A model generated the notes under the pieces. That model ran no database searches. It had not been told where the DNA came from and saw only the letters and a program-made list of their open reading frames with translations. The position numbers and the translations under genes were made by a program. This document shows, in pieces, positions 27,745-38,809 of a stretch of 56,767 bases of DNA (position 1 is the stretch's first letter; each line of letters starts with the position of its first letter). The stretch is from CAUZJO01 sp963580245 (GTDB lineage Bacteria > Sumerlaeota > Sumerlaeia > MVZB01). Location: assembly GCA_963580245.1 (NCBI GenBank), contig CAUZJO010000008.1, forward strand, positions 1-56,767, read 5' to 3'.

Positions 27745-27888
27745 AGACGGGGGCGGGGAAGAATGGGACGCGGATTTTACGGATGTGCACGGATCAGAGG
27801 TTTAATTGTAATGAAAAATAAGCCCAATGGTTTCTTGTGTGTTGTTTACTCACGCTTTGAATGTACAAAGTTGATCTGATCGCGGACC

Positions 27889-30817
27889 ATGCAACTTCAG
27901 TTCGCCCATCCCCTTCTCCTCCTGATTGCCGTGCCGGTGCTGGCGCATGTGCTGTTGATGGCGCGGCGCTTGCAGATGCTCTCGCCCGCGCGGCGGCGGG
28001 TGGCGGTGGGGTTGCGGGTGGCACTTATTTTGCTCTTCGTGGGCGCGCTGGCCGGGGCCCGGGTGGCGCGGCACTCGAAGGAACTGACCGTTTTCTTCCT
28101 CGTTGATGGCTCTGACAGCCTGCCCGCCGAGCAGCGCGAGCACGCCCTGGCTTACGTCCGCGAGAAGCTCAATGACATGAAGGCCGACGATCGCTCCGGA
28201 GTGATCGTCTTCGGCGCCAACGCCTCGGTCGAACACAGCCCGGCGCGGGCCGGCGCGATCGAGATCGACCAGTTCCAGTCGGTCATCGACCGCTCCAACA
28301 CCAACATGGCCGACGCGTTGCAACTCGCGCGCGCCTGTTTCGTGGGCGGCGCCCAGCGGCGGGTGGTCCTGCTCAGCGACGGCAATCAGAACGCCGGCGA
28401 CGTCGCCGCCGCCGCCCGCACCGCCGCCGCCTCCGATATCACCGTCGACGTCGTGCCGTTGCGCTACGTGAACCGCAACGACATCATCGTGGAAAAGGCG
28501 ATCGTCGAGCATCGCGTCAGCCTCGAGGAGCCGTTCGACTTGAAGATCATCGCCACTTCGCGCCAGGCGACCGAGGGCAAACTCAGCATCCATCAAGACG
28601 GCGACCTGATCGTCCACGAGGTGGTCCAGCTCGAAGCGGGCAAGAAGAACGTCTTCGTCGTCCCCACCGAAGTGCGCGAGGCCGGCTTCCACACGTTTGA
28701 AGTCCAGCTCGACGTCGAGGACGACCTGATCCCCGAGAACAACCGCGCCTATGGGTTTACCTACGGCGAGGGCGAGCCACGCGTGCTGCTGGTCGACGGC
28801 GACCTCGATCCCAGCGCCATGCTGCCCGCCATGCTCCAGAGTGAAAAGATCAACGTCGAGGTCGTCCCGCCCGAGGGATTGCCCTTCAGCCTGCGCGACC
28901 TGCAAAGTTACGACTCGATCATCTTCAACAACGTCCATGCCTCGGAGTTCACGCGCGATCAACTGCTGATGATCGAACGCGCCGTCCACGACCTGGGGAT
29001 CGGGTTCATGATGATCGGCGGCGAGAACAGCTTCGGCGCGGGCGGCTACAACGACTCGCCCATCGAGCGCGTCCTGCCGGTCGAGATGGAGATCAAGAAC
29101 GAGAAAATCATGCCCCAAGGGGCGCTCGTGCCCATCGTCCACACCGTCGAAATCCCGCAAGGCCAATACTGGGCCGAGCAAGTCGTCGACGCGGCGCTCG
29201 ACGTCCTCTCGCCCCGCGACCTGATGGGCGTGATGTATTATTCATGGCGCGATGGAGAGCGCTGGCTGTTCCCGTTGCAACCGGTCGGCTCCAAGTCGCG
29301 GATGAGGGGGTTGCTCGCCAACGTGGATTGGGGCGACATGCCCAGCTTCGACCGGACACTGCAAATGGCCTACGAAGCCCTGGTCGATAGCGGCGCTTCC
29401 GTGAAACACATCGTCGTCATCTCCGACGGCGATCCGCAAACGCCGAACCCCACGCTGGCGAAGAAAATCAGGGCCGCCAAAATCAGCATCAGCACCGTCT
29501 GCATCAATCCACACTCGCCGCGCGACACCGTGGTCATGCGCGAATTGGCCCGCCTGGGCGGCGGCAATTATTATAACCCGACCTCCTACAACAACCTGCC
29601 GCAGATCTTCATCAAGGAGGCCGCCACGGTGCGCAAATCGCTCCTCATCGAAGAGCCGTTCGCGCCGGTCAGCAAGCAATACTCGGCGGCGCTGATCGGG
29701 CTGGGCGAGGTTTATCCCCAGCTTTTGGGTTACGTGGCCACCAGCCCCAAGAGTCTGGCCGACATCCCTCTGGAAACGCACAAGGGCGATCCTCTTTACG
29801 CCCATTGGCGTCACGGGCTGGGCAAGACGCTCGCGTTCACCTCGGACGCCAAGGAACGTTGGGCGCAGGCCTGGACGACCTGGGCGGAGTACGCGAAATT
29901 CTGGGCCCAGACCGTCCGCTGGTCGCTGCGGGCGCCCTTTAATCAGAATTACCAAATACGGATGGACGTTGAAGGCTCGCAAGGCAGGATCACGGTCGAC
30001 GCGGTGGACAACCAGGGCGAATTCCGCAACTTTCTCAACATCGCCGGCTCCGTCATCGCGCCTTCGCTCGAAAAGGAGCCCGTTGAACTGCGTCAGACGG
30101 GGCCCGGTCGATACGAGGGAACGTTCGACGCGGACGAGGCGGGCGCTTACATGCTCGGGGCAACCTCCATCGGCGTCGGCGGCGACGGAACCGACGAGGG
30201 CGAGCTGCTGACCGGCGGCGCCACGTTGAGTTATTCGCCCGAGTTCCAGAACTCGCGCTCGAACGAGGCCCTGCTCTATGAACTCGCGGACATCACCGGC
30301 GGGGACGTGCTCGAAGCCGACAGCCCCGTGTTCACGCACGACCGGACCAGCTTCAGCGATCCGCGGCCGCTGTGGCCGGTCCTGTTGACCGCCGCTCTGT
30401 TCGTGTTGCTGATGGACGTCTTCATGCGGCGCGTGATCATCGGTTGGGGAGACATCGCGGAGGGACTGACGTTTGCGGGAAACTGGCTGGCCGCGCGGCT
30501 GCGCGTGCGAAGGACGGCGACCGTGGGGCCGACCGATCAATTACTCGAGGTCAAGGAGCAGGTCCGCTCGCGCGGCGCGCCGGTCGAGGCCGACCGCGAG
30601 GCATTCCTCGCCTCGTTGCGCGAGGTAAAGATCGATAGGTCGCCGCTGGCGGCCGCCGAACCGCGCAAGGTGACCCAGCCCGCTCTAGCCAAAGGGACCG
30701 CAACCGCCTCCGCAAAAAAGGAAACCAGAAAACAAGATACCTACACCGGCCAACTCCTCGCCGCGCGCAAGCGAGCGAGAGGCCGGTTGGAGAAACCCGA
30801 GCAAGGAGAAGGCAAAG

Positions 30818-30825
<8 letters not shown>
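27889..30825 (+). CDS. Large membrane protein with two VWA domains and an amidotransferase-like domain
   Basis: This 978-aa protein has two N-terminal helices (about 5-25 and 42-60). A von Willebrand factor A domain follows with the metal-site motif DGSDS (residues 73-77) and VVLLSDGNQNAGDV. Residues about 298-400 form a class I glutamine-amidotransferase-like fold (PRVLLVDGDLDPSAM to FMMIGGENSFGAGGY) without an obvious catalytic cysteine. A second VWA-like stretch contains HIVVISDGDPQTPNPTLAKK. A helix near 825-842 (WPVLLTAALFVLLMDVF) is followed by a basic cytoplasmic tail. The gene overlaps the MoxR gene by eight bases, the classic pairing in which the ATPase acts on a VWA protein. Likely role is assembly or control of a periplasmic complex; not proven. 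Confidence 0.88.
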
Positions 30826-31825
<1,000 letters not shown>

Positions 31826-32157
31826 ATCATCGAACACGGATTGGACGGACCCAATCAAGTTGCCAACAGGTCTCCCACCCGAAGCGTTCCGTTGCTCGCA
31901 TCGTAATACGGCGCTTCCCCGTCCATCGTGGTCTGCGATTTCAAGTAGAGACTTCAAGGTTATTGAGAGGGCCAAGACGGTTGAGTTCAATCGGTACGCA
32001 GTGGTACAAAACACCCGCGGGGAGGGGGGCATCATCATCAATCTTGCCGGCTCCGGCGTTTGATGGTCGATGAAGCAGCCAGTGCGGCGTGAAACGGTCC
32101 GAGGCGCGCGTCGATGTTCCCAACCGCATCCGACCCAAGCACCCCGCGGGGGATCCG
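31826..32157. other. Intergenic stretch with no gene
   Basis: About 330 bases between moxR and the cupin-like gene. Several short frames cross it but none has a ribosome site or recognisable product. I see no clear terminator or repeat. Confidence 0.4.
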
Positions 32158-33387
32158 ATGAAACTCAAAATGCATCCGGCCTATGGGTCGTTGATCGAAA
32201 AGGCCAACGCGTGCCATAAGAAACACCGCGACCCCCAGGCCGTCACACCGGAAGAGATCGACCTGGCGCGGCTTTACTGTTACGCCTTCCGCCTGCACAC
32301 CATCGGAACTTTTCACGCGACCGGGCAGGCACTGCTGGCGCGTCCCGCCTCCGCCCCTCTTTCGGCCGCCTATCGCGCGCGGGCGACCGAGGCACTGACG
32401 GACCTGGCCAACCAGGGCATGGACCCGGTGCCCATGGACTTCAGGGCCGTGATCTCGACGCTCCACCGCTATCACCACGGCGCGTTGCGCGTCATCGATA
32501 GCCTCCAGCGTGCTCACCAGGAATCCCACGATCCCGAATGCATGCGGATCGGCCAGCTTTTCATCCGGTTCATCGAGGCGATCACAACGAGTTGTGGGAT
32601 TCACCTCGCGCGCGACACCGAGGCCCCCGAGCAAGGGAGCTTCGTCGTCCCCAATCTCGGCATCATCATCGTTCCACTGGTCTATGGCGATCATCATTCG
32701 TGGAACCTCGCCTACCTGGGGGGCGAGGCGCGCGACGTGCCGCTGCACCGTCATCTCCACGGTGTTGAGATCCACCTCGGCTACAACCCGACCCACGGCC
32801 TCACGGTGCTCGCAAACGCCCGCGCCCCCGTTGACGAAGGCTACGCCATGCCGATCCCGCCCCAGACCGACCACGGTTGGGTCAACACGAGCGAGCAAAT
32901 CCATCATGTCCCGTTCATCTTCGGCTCACTCCTCCACGGCGGATGGGGCGTGTTCCTGGACGTGGAAGCGCAAACGCGCTCCGTGGATGACCTGTCGCCG
33001 GTCGAGCGCGAGGACCCGCCGTTTGAACACATGGTCTACCTGGAACGGCGCATCGTCGAGGCGGAAGCGGCCGAGTCAACGATGAGAACAACGCTCATCC
33101 CGCACACGGCGACCGGCCGTCCCGACAGCGGCGGCCTGGAGCTGAACCTGACGCGCGTCGGACCCGCCGGATTCACGTTCGCGCCCGACGATTACTCCAT
33201 CGTGGGCGTGACGCGAGGGCGGGGCATCGTCTCAATCGGGCCTGCCGAGCGCGAGGTCGGCGAACATGACCACTTTGGAATTCCACGCGGAATGCACGCG
33301 ACCATCAAGCCGTCCGGCCCCGAACCGCTGGTCGTCCTCGATACGCTTATCCGGCCCGTGAGCCCGAACCGTGACGCCGGACCATGA
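32158..33387 (+). CDS. Cupin-like protein of unknown function
   Basis: The protein (409 aa from the chosen start) has an alpha-helical first half and a cupin-like second half: VPLHRHLHGVEIHLGY near residues 199-214 and GEHDHFGIPRGMHATIKP near residues 376-393 have the histidine spacing of metal-binding cupin motifs, so a double cupin is likely. There is no signal peptide. The ATG at 32158 with GGGGGA eight bases upstream is preferred over the ATG at 32089. It may be a sugar isomerase or an oxygenase, but no substrate can be named. It has no operon partner. Confidence 0.6.
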   Translation: MKLKMHPAYGSLIEKANACHKKHRDPQAVTPEEIDLARLYCYAFRLHTIGTFHATGQALLARPASAPLSAAYRARATEALTDLANQGMDPVPMDFRAVISTLHRYHHGALRVIDSLQRAHQESHDPECMRIGQLFIRFIEAITTSCGIHLARDTEAPEQGSFVVPNLGIIIVPLVYGDHHSWNLAYLGGEARDVPLHRHLHGVEIHLGYNPTHGLTVLANARAPVDEGYAMPIPPQTDHGWVNTSEQIHHVPFIFGSLLHGGWGVFLDVEAQTRSVDDLSPVEREDPPFEHMVYLERRIVEAEAAESTMRTTLIPHTATGRPDSGGLELNLTRVGPAGFTFAPDDYSIVGVTRGRGIVSIGPAEREVGEHDHFGIPRGMHATIKPSGPEPLVVLDTLIRPVSPNRDAGP

Positions 33388-33773
33388 CGCCGGGCCGTGA
33401 CGCTTGATCCGGTCGTTGGCCATCTCCCGTTTAACATTGTCCTTGTGACGGATGTCCACGGCGTCTAGAACACTTCTGCGACGTTACCTGGTGATAAACA
33501 GTTGAAGGATTTGGAGTGAGGACTCGATCGTTTGGGTCGGATGTCGCCGCGATTACAGAACTGTGCGCGCGGCGGAGATCAACGCATGTCCTGGTAATCC
33601 TCGGGCGTGTTGATGTTGCGCAAGACGGCCGGCGAATCACATTGAACAAGTTGGACGCTTTCGGCGTGATTGACTGCCTTATGGATGATGGATTCATGAA
33701 CATGATGCCGCCCCTCTTCGGCGGTCTCTGTGTTCCGCCACCGGCTTTCTTTAAGATTCAGCGCAGGCGAGTG
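33388..33773. other. Intergenic stretch with mobA-like remnant
   Basis: About 390 bases between the cupin-like gene and the radical SAM gene, which converge. The only recognisable content is the mobA-type tail at 33579-33698, listed separately. Nothing else seen. Confidence 0.4.
33579..33698 (-). pseudogene. C-terminal remnant of a MobA-type nucleotidyltransferase
   Basis: On the minus strand, one frame ending at TGA 33579-33581 reads ESVQLVQCDSPAVLRNINTP followed by EDYQDMR. NxNTPEDY close to the C-terminus is typical of molybdenum cofactor guanylyltransferase (MobA) and related nucleotidyltransferases. The rest of the protein is missing upstream and no start codon with a ribosome site is present, so this is read as a gene fragment. 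The assignment rests on one short motif. Confidence 0.5.
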
Positions 33774-34736
33774 TCAATCATCGAACTCACTCCCCGCCCC
33801 GTCCTTGGTGCAGCCGTCGCAGATCGTGCCTTTGACGTTGCCGGTCAGGAAGTTGCGGCGGAAGTTGAGGTAGGTTTGGTTTTTCCAGATCTCGCGTAGG
33901 TCAAATTTACTGGCATCGCCCATGACGGCGGATTGTTCCCAGTCGGCGCAGCACTGGACCAGGCGGCCGTCGTGGAGGATATACATCTGCTCGAACATGC
34001 GGCTGCACCAGTCGAAGTTTTGCAGCTCGCGCACGGCGATCTCGTCGCTCTTGATCGCCTTGTGGCTGCCGCGGTTCTCGAGTTGGTTCAGGTTGATCTT
34101 CACGCCGCGTCCGTTCCAGTACTCCTTGATCTTGTCCATTTGCGGCTCGATGTAATTGGTGAGGAGCATCACCACGCGAATGCGGGGTTTCTTGTATCCG
34201 CCCGCGCGCTTGAGTTCGAGCAGGCGGTCGATGTTGTCGAGCGTCTTTTGCAGCGGGATTTTCATGACCTCTCGATAGATCTCGGGGTCCAGGCCATGGA
34301 CCGAGAAGTTGATCCGGTCCAGCCCCGAGTCGAGGATGCCCTTGGCCATCCGCTCGCTCAGCATCCCGCCGTGCGAGTTGACCTTGCTGAACTGCCAGGG
34401 TTTCTTCCGCTTGGCGATGGTGGCGGCGCGTTCGGGGAACTCGGGGTCCATCAGCGGTTCGTTCATCAGGTACGGCGAGATGCGCCGCACGCCCAGCTCG
34501 ACGGCTTGATCGACGATCGAGCGATAGAGGTCCCAATCCATGCGCCGCCCGACCGGGATTTCGAGCTCGGTCTTCTTGTTGGGGCAGAAGATGCAATTGG
34601 CGTTGCAGCCCGAGATCGTCTGGATTTGGACGTTTTGGGGAGCGTCGGGCACCGGTTCGCGATGCTCGCGATAGCGGTATCGAAGCCGGGTGACGGGGTT
34701 GCGGGTGAGTTCAGGGAGATAGTATTTGGGGGGCAT
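33774..34736 (-). CDS. Radical SAM protein with SPASM-type C-terminal cysteines
   Basis: The 320-aa protein carries the radical SAM iron-sulfur motif CNANCIFC (Cys44, Cys48, Cys51) after QIQTISG. The TIM-barrel pattern follows (LMNEPLMDPEF, KVNSHGGMLSERM, DRINFSVHGLDPEIY). C-terminal cysteines lie in FDWCSRMF, VQCCADWEQS, KGTICDGCTKD, as in SPASM proteins with an auxiliary cluster. It probably modifies a peptide, protein or cofactor precursor. A small coiled-coil gene lies divergently upstream but has no feature of a modified peptide. Start ATG is at 34736. Substrate unknown. Confidence 0.9.
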   Translation of the reverse strand: MPPKYYLPELTRNPVTRLRYRYREHREPVPDAPQNVQIQTISGCNANCIFCPNKKTELEIPVGRRMDWDLYRSIVDQAVELGVRRISPYLMNEPLMDPEFPERAATIAKRKKPWQFSKVNSHGGMLSERMAKGILDSGLDRINFSVHGLDPEIYREVMKIPLQKTLDNIDRLLELKRAGGYKKPRIRVVMLLTNYIEPQMDKIKEYWNGRGVKINLNQLENRGSHKAIKSDEIAVRELQNFDWCSRMFEQMYILHDGRLVQCCADWEQSAVMGDASKFDLREIWKNQTYLNFRRNFLTGNVKGTICDGCTKDGAGSEFDD

Positions 34737-35058
34737 TCGGGTGACTCATGAGTTGAATTGGATCGGCAACCGCGGCGCACCGCCAAAGACGGCTGGGTGA
34801 CGGGCACCCGGTGCAATTGGGCCTTGGACCGCGCACGCATCACGCCGAGCATGTTTTATTACAGTGCATAGGGGCGTAAGTCAACGAGATCCCAATATCT
34901 GGGGCGGCCAGGGGGCATCGGGACGGCGACAGGGCCCTAGACTTTTGTGGTCATTGGCCTTAAGATGACGTATAATCCTGACGATACGAAAATCCAGTGC
35001 AGCCTTCTATCTGGCTGGCGGGGTGTATACGGCACCCAAAGTTCGGGAGGAATGGAAG
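34737..35058. other. Divergent intergenic region
   Basis: About 320 bases between the radical SAM gene and the small coiled-coil gene. It contains the putative promoter at 34948-34976 for the rightward gene. Nothing else is recognised. Confidence 0.5.
34948..34976 (+). promoter_or_regulatory. Putative sigma70-type promoter
   Basis: A perfect TATAAT at 34971-34976 lies 17 bases behind TGGTCA (34948-34953); TTGTGG at 34945-34950 is an alternative with longer spacing. It is about 80 bases upstream of the small coiled-coil gene and points to it. Consensus -10 boxes are rare in this GC-rich window. Confidence 0.5.
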
Positions 35059-35292
35059 ATGACCACGATGAGTCTTGACCAAATACTGGAACGGGTCTCA
35101 GAGATCAAACAAGAGGCCGGCGAGAAAGACGAAGTCATCCGCGACCAGCAGCTCCAGATGGAGGAACTGGAATCGAAAATCGAGGAACTGGAGTCGCATT
35201 GCCGGGAACTTGAGAACAAAATCGTCGAGTTGACCGAGCAATCGCGCCAGGCCGATGACCTGATGGACAAGCTGAGCCAGGCGCTGGCCTAG
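35059..35292 (+). CDS. Small coiled-coil protein
   Basis: From ATG 35059 (GGAGG upstream) the protein is 77 aa and almost entirely heptad-rich and charged (MEELESKIEELESHCRELEN, then KIVELTEQSRQ). It should form a parallel or antiparallel coiled coil. A putative promoter with a TATAAT box lies upstream. There is no signal peptide or membrane segment. It could be a cell-division-type accessory (ZapB-like) or a scaffold, but length and pattern alone do not decide. It is divergent from the radical SAM gene. Confidence 0.75.
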   Translation: MTTMSLDQILERVSEIKQEAGEKDEVIRDQQLQMEELESKIEELESHCRELENKIVELTEQSRQADDLMDKLSQALA

Positions 35293-35590
35293 GTTGCAAT
35301 CCGCGGAATTTGGCTGACCGGTCATCGGGGATGGCGCGGGCGATGGGCCGACCACGCCGGTGAGTCCACGCTCCTCGACACCTCTTTATGGGATTCAATA
35401 GCGGCCCTCGTTCGCCCCCTGGCGGACGGGGGCCGTTTGTGCATTCAGGCCACCCCCGGCGGCGAGGTCGGCTCGTTTTAGGAGACGGTCAGCCCCGCCA
35501 CGAGTTGGACCGTGAGGTTTTTAGCGTGAAACTGAGCGGTCCGGCGGCATATGATAGGGCCACTCGCCGTGGGCGAGCGAGAGGTCATCG

Positions 35591-36640
35591 ATGATCAAAG
35601 TCGGCATACTAGGGGCCAAGGGATATACGGCGGGCGAGTTGCTGCGGCTGCTTCCGGGTCACCCCGAAGTCGGGCTGACCTGTCTGATGGGTCGAGTGGA
35701 AGCGCCTGAACCGCCCGCCGCCTACTTCCCCGCCCTGCGGGGGCAAATCGACCTGGAGATCGAGCCGATCGACCTGGGGGCGATGGCGCGCCGGTGCGAC
35801 CTGGTGTTCCTGGCTCTGCCCCACACCGTGGCCCAGCAATACTGTCCCCAGCTCGTGGAAGCCGGGATCAAGGTGATCGACTTGTCGGCCGATTTCCGCT
35901 TCGATTCGGTCGCGCGCTACGAATCGGTCTACAACGTCAAACATCTCGCGCCCGAGTTGAACGACAGGACGCCTTACGGCCTGCCCGATCTGTTCCGCGA
36001 GGACATTCCGGGTTCGCCGGCCGTGGCCATCCCCGGCTGCTTCCCGACGGCGGCGCTGCTGGCCCTGGCGCCGCTCGTGGCCCATGAAGCCGAGCTTGAG
36101 CTGGACGGCATCGTGATCAATGCGCTGACCGGGGTCTCGGGCGCGGGTCGCGCTCCGGGGCCTGATTACCATTTTCCCGAGTGCAACGAGTCGCTGAAGG
36201 CATACAAGGTGGGCTGCCACCGCCATCGGCCCGAAATCGAGGAAAAACTGGAACGGCTCGCCGGCCGGCCGTTGCGCGTGACGTTCACGACGCACCTCAT
36301 CCCCATCACGCGCGGCGAATTCCTCACCATCACGCTTTCGCTCAAGGGCGAGGTCCGGCAGACCGACGTTGACGGGTGGTATGGGGACTACTATCGAGGT
36401 GAGCCGTTTATCCGGGTGCTGACGGGGGGGGCGACGCCGACCACCGCTGGCGTGATGATGACCAACTTCTGCGACCTGGCGGCCGTCGTCGACCGCGACG
36501 GGGGCGCGCTGATCGTCCTGGCGGCCATCGACAACCTGACCAAGGGGGCCGGCGGCCAGGCCATCCAGGCCATGAACGCCCTGATGGGCTGGCCGGAGAC
36601 GACGGGATTGCTCGCCAGGAGATTAACGACCACCGTATGA
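35591..36640 (+). CDS. argC: N-acetyl-gamma-glutamyl-phosphate reductase
   Basis: ArgC reduces N-acetyl-glutamyl-5-phosphate to the semialdehyde with NADPH, the third step of arginine synthesis. The 349-aa protein has the N-terminal NADP fold KVGILGAKGYTAGELLRLL (3-21), the acyl-enzyme cysteine in AIPGCFPTAALLAL (Cys150), and VNVRVTxH-like features in HLIPITRGEF (the catalytic histidine in THLIPITRG). GAGAGG precedes the ATG. Start, length and motifs all fit. It is followed after 33 bases by the class II aldolase. No other arg gene is in the window. Confidence 0.96.
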   Translation: MIKVGILGAKGYTAGELLRLLPGHPEVGLTCLMGRVEAPEPPAAYFPALRGQIDLEIEPIDLGAMARRCDLVFLALPHTVAQQYCPQLVEAGIKVIDLSADFRFDSVARYESVYNVKHLAPELNDRTPYGLPDLFREDIPGSPAVAIPGCFPTAALLALAPLVAHEAELELDGIVINALTGVSGAGRAPGPDYHFPECNESLKAYKVGCHRHRPEIEEKLERLAGRPLRVTFTTHLIPITRGEFLTITLSLKGEVRQTDVDGWYGDYYRGEPFIRVLTGGATPTTAGVMMTNFCDLAAVVDRDGGALIVLAAIDNLTKGAGGQAIQAMNALMGWPETTGLLARRLTTTV

Positions 36641-36673
36641 GGTGAGCGGATCGATGCCGCGCGGAGGATAGGC

Positions 36674-37405
36674 ATGGCAAATCCGGAGGCCCAGCCTTTT
36701 GGGGACACGATCGACCTGCGCACCGAGGTAATCGAGACCTGCCTGCGGCTGCGGGACAAACTGGGCTACATCATCGGCACCAGCGGCAACGTCTCGGTGC
36801 GCGTCGAGGACGGCGTCCTGGTCACGCCTTCGCGCATGAAGTACGACGACGTGAGGCCGGAGGATTTGGTGGTGGTCGGCTGGGAGGGCCGGATCGCCAG
36901 GGGCCATCGGCTGCCCACCTCGGAGTGCGAAATGCACCGTCGATTGATGCTGGATCGGCCCGATTTTGGGGCACTGATCCATACGCACTCGCCGTGGGCG
37001 TCGATTTGCGCCTGCGCCGGCCGCTCGATCCCCGTCCTGTCCGACGATATGGCCGAGATCATCGGCGGCGAGGTCCAGTGCTCGCGCCACGTCCCCTCGG
37101 GCAAACACCTCGAGATGACCGCCGCCGTGCTCGAGGCCATCGGCCCCGATGCCTGTGCAGTCCTGCTCGGCAACCACGGCACGATGGCCGGGGGACGCAG
37201 CCTGGAAGAAGCGGTCGCGGCGTGTCAGGTCATCGAGAAGTCAGCCATGACGCTGGTCCTCGCCCAGGCTCTCGGCGGCGTCCGGACGATCCCCGAGGAG
37301 GCCTGGCGTTGGGAGCGCGATCGTTATCTGAACCGCTACGGCAAACCCGAAGACCTGGCCGAAGTCATCCCGCCCCCCGACGAGGAGCTGCCGGGAGCGG
37401 GGTAA
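36674..37405 (+). CDS. Class II aldolase/adducin family protein
   Basis: Enzymes of this family split or epimerise phosphorylated sugars with a zinc ion. The 243-aa protein has GTSGNVSVRVEDGVLVTPS (35-53), the acid/base region PTSECEMHRRLM (Glu84 or Glu86), zinc ligands HTHS (His103, His105) and LLGNHGTMA (His168). These are the positions used by L-fuculose-phosphate aldolase. GGAGG lies before the ATG. It is co-directional with argC and may be co-transcribed. The sugar (fuculose-, rhamnulose- or another phosphate, or methylthioribulose-1-phosphate) cannot be decided. Confidence 0.9.
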   Translation: MANPEAQPFGDTIDLRTEVIETCLRLRDKLGYIIGTSGNVSVRVEDGVLVTPSRMKYDDVRPEDLVVVGWEGRIARGHRLPTSECEMHRRLMLDRPDFGALIHTHSPWASICACAGRSIPVLSDDMAEIIGGEVQCSRHVPSGKHLEMTAAVLEAIGPDACAVLLGNHGTMAGGRSLEEAVAACQVIEKSAMTLVLAQALGGVRTIPEEAWRWERDRYLNRYGKPEDLAEVIPPPDEELPGAG

Positions 37406-37439
37406 GTGATGGCCCACCGGGAGGCGCGCCGGATGGTTC

Positions 37440-38045
37440 CTAAGCGCGCTCCAGCCCAGCGAGAATTCGACCAACCATCTCCTCGGTTGAGGCCCGAGCG
37501 TCGAGGCGCAGCATGCTCGGGTGGTGAATCGTTTTGAAGCCTTGATCAACTTTTTCCAGGTAAGCCTCACCTTCGAAGTGATCGGGGGCCGAGCCGCGTT
37601 TTTGGGTGATGCGTTCGAGGGCTTCTTGCACCGGGAGTTCCAGGATCACGAGCAGGTCCGGCTCGGGAGCGAAGGCGCGGTTGCGCTGCTCGATCTGCGC
37701 CGGGTCGAGGCCGCGGGCACCCTGGTAGGCCATCGTCGAGTAATAATAGCGGTCCAGGATCAGGGTGCGCCCCGCGGCGAGGGCGGGTTTGATGACTTGA
37801 TCGACGTGATCGCGGCGGTCGAGCAGGAAGAGTTCGGCTTCCTGCTGGGGAGTGACGTTGTGTCGCCCGGTGGCGGCCAGTTCGCGGATTTTGCGGCCGT
37901 GGCGCCCGTCGGTGGGTTCGGCCGACGTAGCGGCATCGACGCCGCCCGAGGACAAAGCCCGCGCCAGGGCGGCGACCAGCATGCTTTTACCGGTGCCGTC
38001 GATCCCTTCGATGACGATCAGGCGGCCCCGCGGCGGCCCGGTCAT
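37440..38045 (-). CDS. tmk: Thymidylate kinase
   Basis: Tmk phosphorylates dTMP to dTDP. The 201-aa protein has the P-loop IEGIDGTGKS (12-21), the DR motif region TLILDRYYYSTMAYQGARGL, and the lid-type end after EEALERITQKRG-like sequence. The start overlaps the end of pyrR (ATGA, 38042-38045). The gene pair pyrR-tmk makes a small nucleotide unit on the minus strand. The length matches the family. Confidence 0.94.
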   Translation of the reverse strand: MTGPPRGRLIVIEGIDGTGKSMLVAALARALSSGGVDAATSAEPTDGRHGRKIRELAATGRHNVTPQQEAELFLLDRRDHVDQVIKPALAAGRTLILDRYYYSTMAYQGARGLDPAQIEQRNRAFAPEPDLLVILELPVQEALERITQKRGSAPDHFEGEAYLEKVDQGFKTIHHPSMLRLDARASTEEMVGRILAGLERA

Positions 38046-38599
38046 GGTGCCTCCTGGACCCGGAAATCGTTGCGCGAGGCCAGCAGCACCCGCTCAGAGT
38101 CGTCGGATTGCTCGAAGCAGACCTTGACGACCTCATCCTCGCCCGCATCGACCCTGAGGGCGCAAAGGTCGGGCTGAATCGGCAACTCGCGGCCGCCGCG
38201 ATCGACCAGCACGACCAGACGGATGGCGCTGGGCCGACCGAAATCGACGATCTGGTCGATCGCCGAGCGAACGGTGCGACCCGTATAGATCACGTCGTCG
38301 ACCAGATAGATCGTCTTGCCGTCGACGTCGAAGTCGATCTCGGTCTGGCCGACGATGGGGTGGGGGGCCATGGTCGAGAGGTCGTCGCGATAAAGGGTGA
38401 TGTCCAAAATCCCGAGCGACACGGACCAATTGTGTTTCTCGGCCAACACGCGCCGCAGACGCTCGGCCATGAGTACGCCGCGGGTGCGGATGCCGATCAG
38501 CGCGACCTTGTCGGCGGCGTCGGCGTGGTCGACCAGTTTTGCCGCCAGTCCCTCGATCGCCTCGTGGAGTGCCGCTGCGTCGAGTAATTCCTTTGACAT
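38042..38599 (-). CDS. pyrR: Bifunctional pyr operon regulator/uracil phosphoribosyltransferase
   Basis: The 185-aa protein is a type I phosphoribosyltransferase of the PyrR group: ALIGIRTRGVLMAERL (33-48), the PRPP loop YLVDDVIYTGRTVRSA (98-113), and LVVLVDRGGRELPIQPD near the end. PyrR binds uridine nucleotides and, in Firmicutes, attenuates pyr mRNAs; in other phyla it is often only the enzyme. The frame runs upstream to 38764, but the ATG at 38599 has a purine-rich GGGGGGAT site and starts the family. It overlaps tmk by four bases. No pyr attenuator is recognised here. Confidence 0.92.
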   Translation of the reverse strand: MSKELLDAAALHEAIEGLAAKLVDHADAADKVALIGIRTRGVLMAERLRRVLAEKHNWSVSLGILDITLYRDDLSTMAPHPIVGQTEIDFDVDGKTIYLVDDVIYTGRTVRSAIDQIVDFGRPSAIRLVVLVDRGGRELPIQPDLCALRVDAGEDEVVKVCFEQSDDSERVLLASRNDFRVQEAP

Positions 38600-38809
38600 A
38601 TCCCCCCATCCTTCATCCGCCAAGTTCTCGCTTCCCAGGTTAGGAGGTGGCGCAAGAAAACGCCAGTGGCAACCGCGAATGACGGGCGGGGTTGCGCACT
38701 GGAACACTCTTCCACAGCGCCAAGGCCAGGGCCAAGGCCGAGAGCGCCCGGCCGCGTGGACCAAGGGCGGTGTGACAGTGAGTCGTGAAGCGCGCTTATG
38801 CCGGCGCGA

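Noticed and set aside
33774..35292. The radical SAM gene and the divergent small coiled-coil gene as a peptide-modification (RiPP) system
   Set aside because: The small protein has no leader-core layout, no repeated Cys/Ser/Thr core and is a plain coiled coil; the genes are divergent and 320 bases apart.
37521..38177. A 218-codon plus-strand frame opposite tmk and pyrR
   Set aside because: tmk and pyrR have complete motifs and an ATGA overlap on the minus strand; the plus-strand frame is antisense only.
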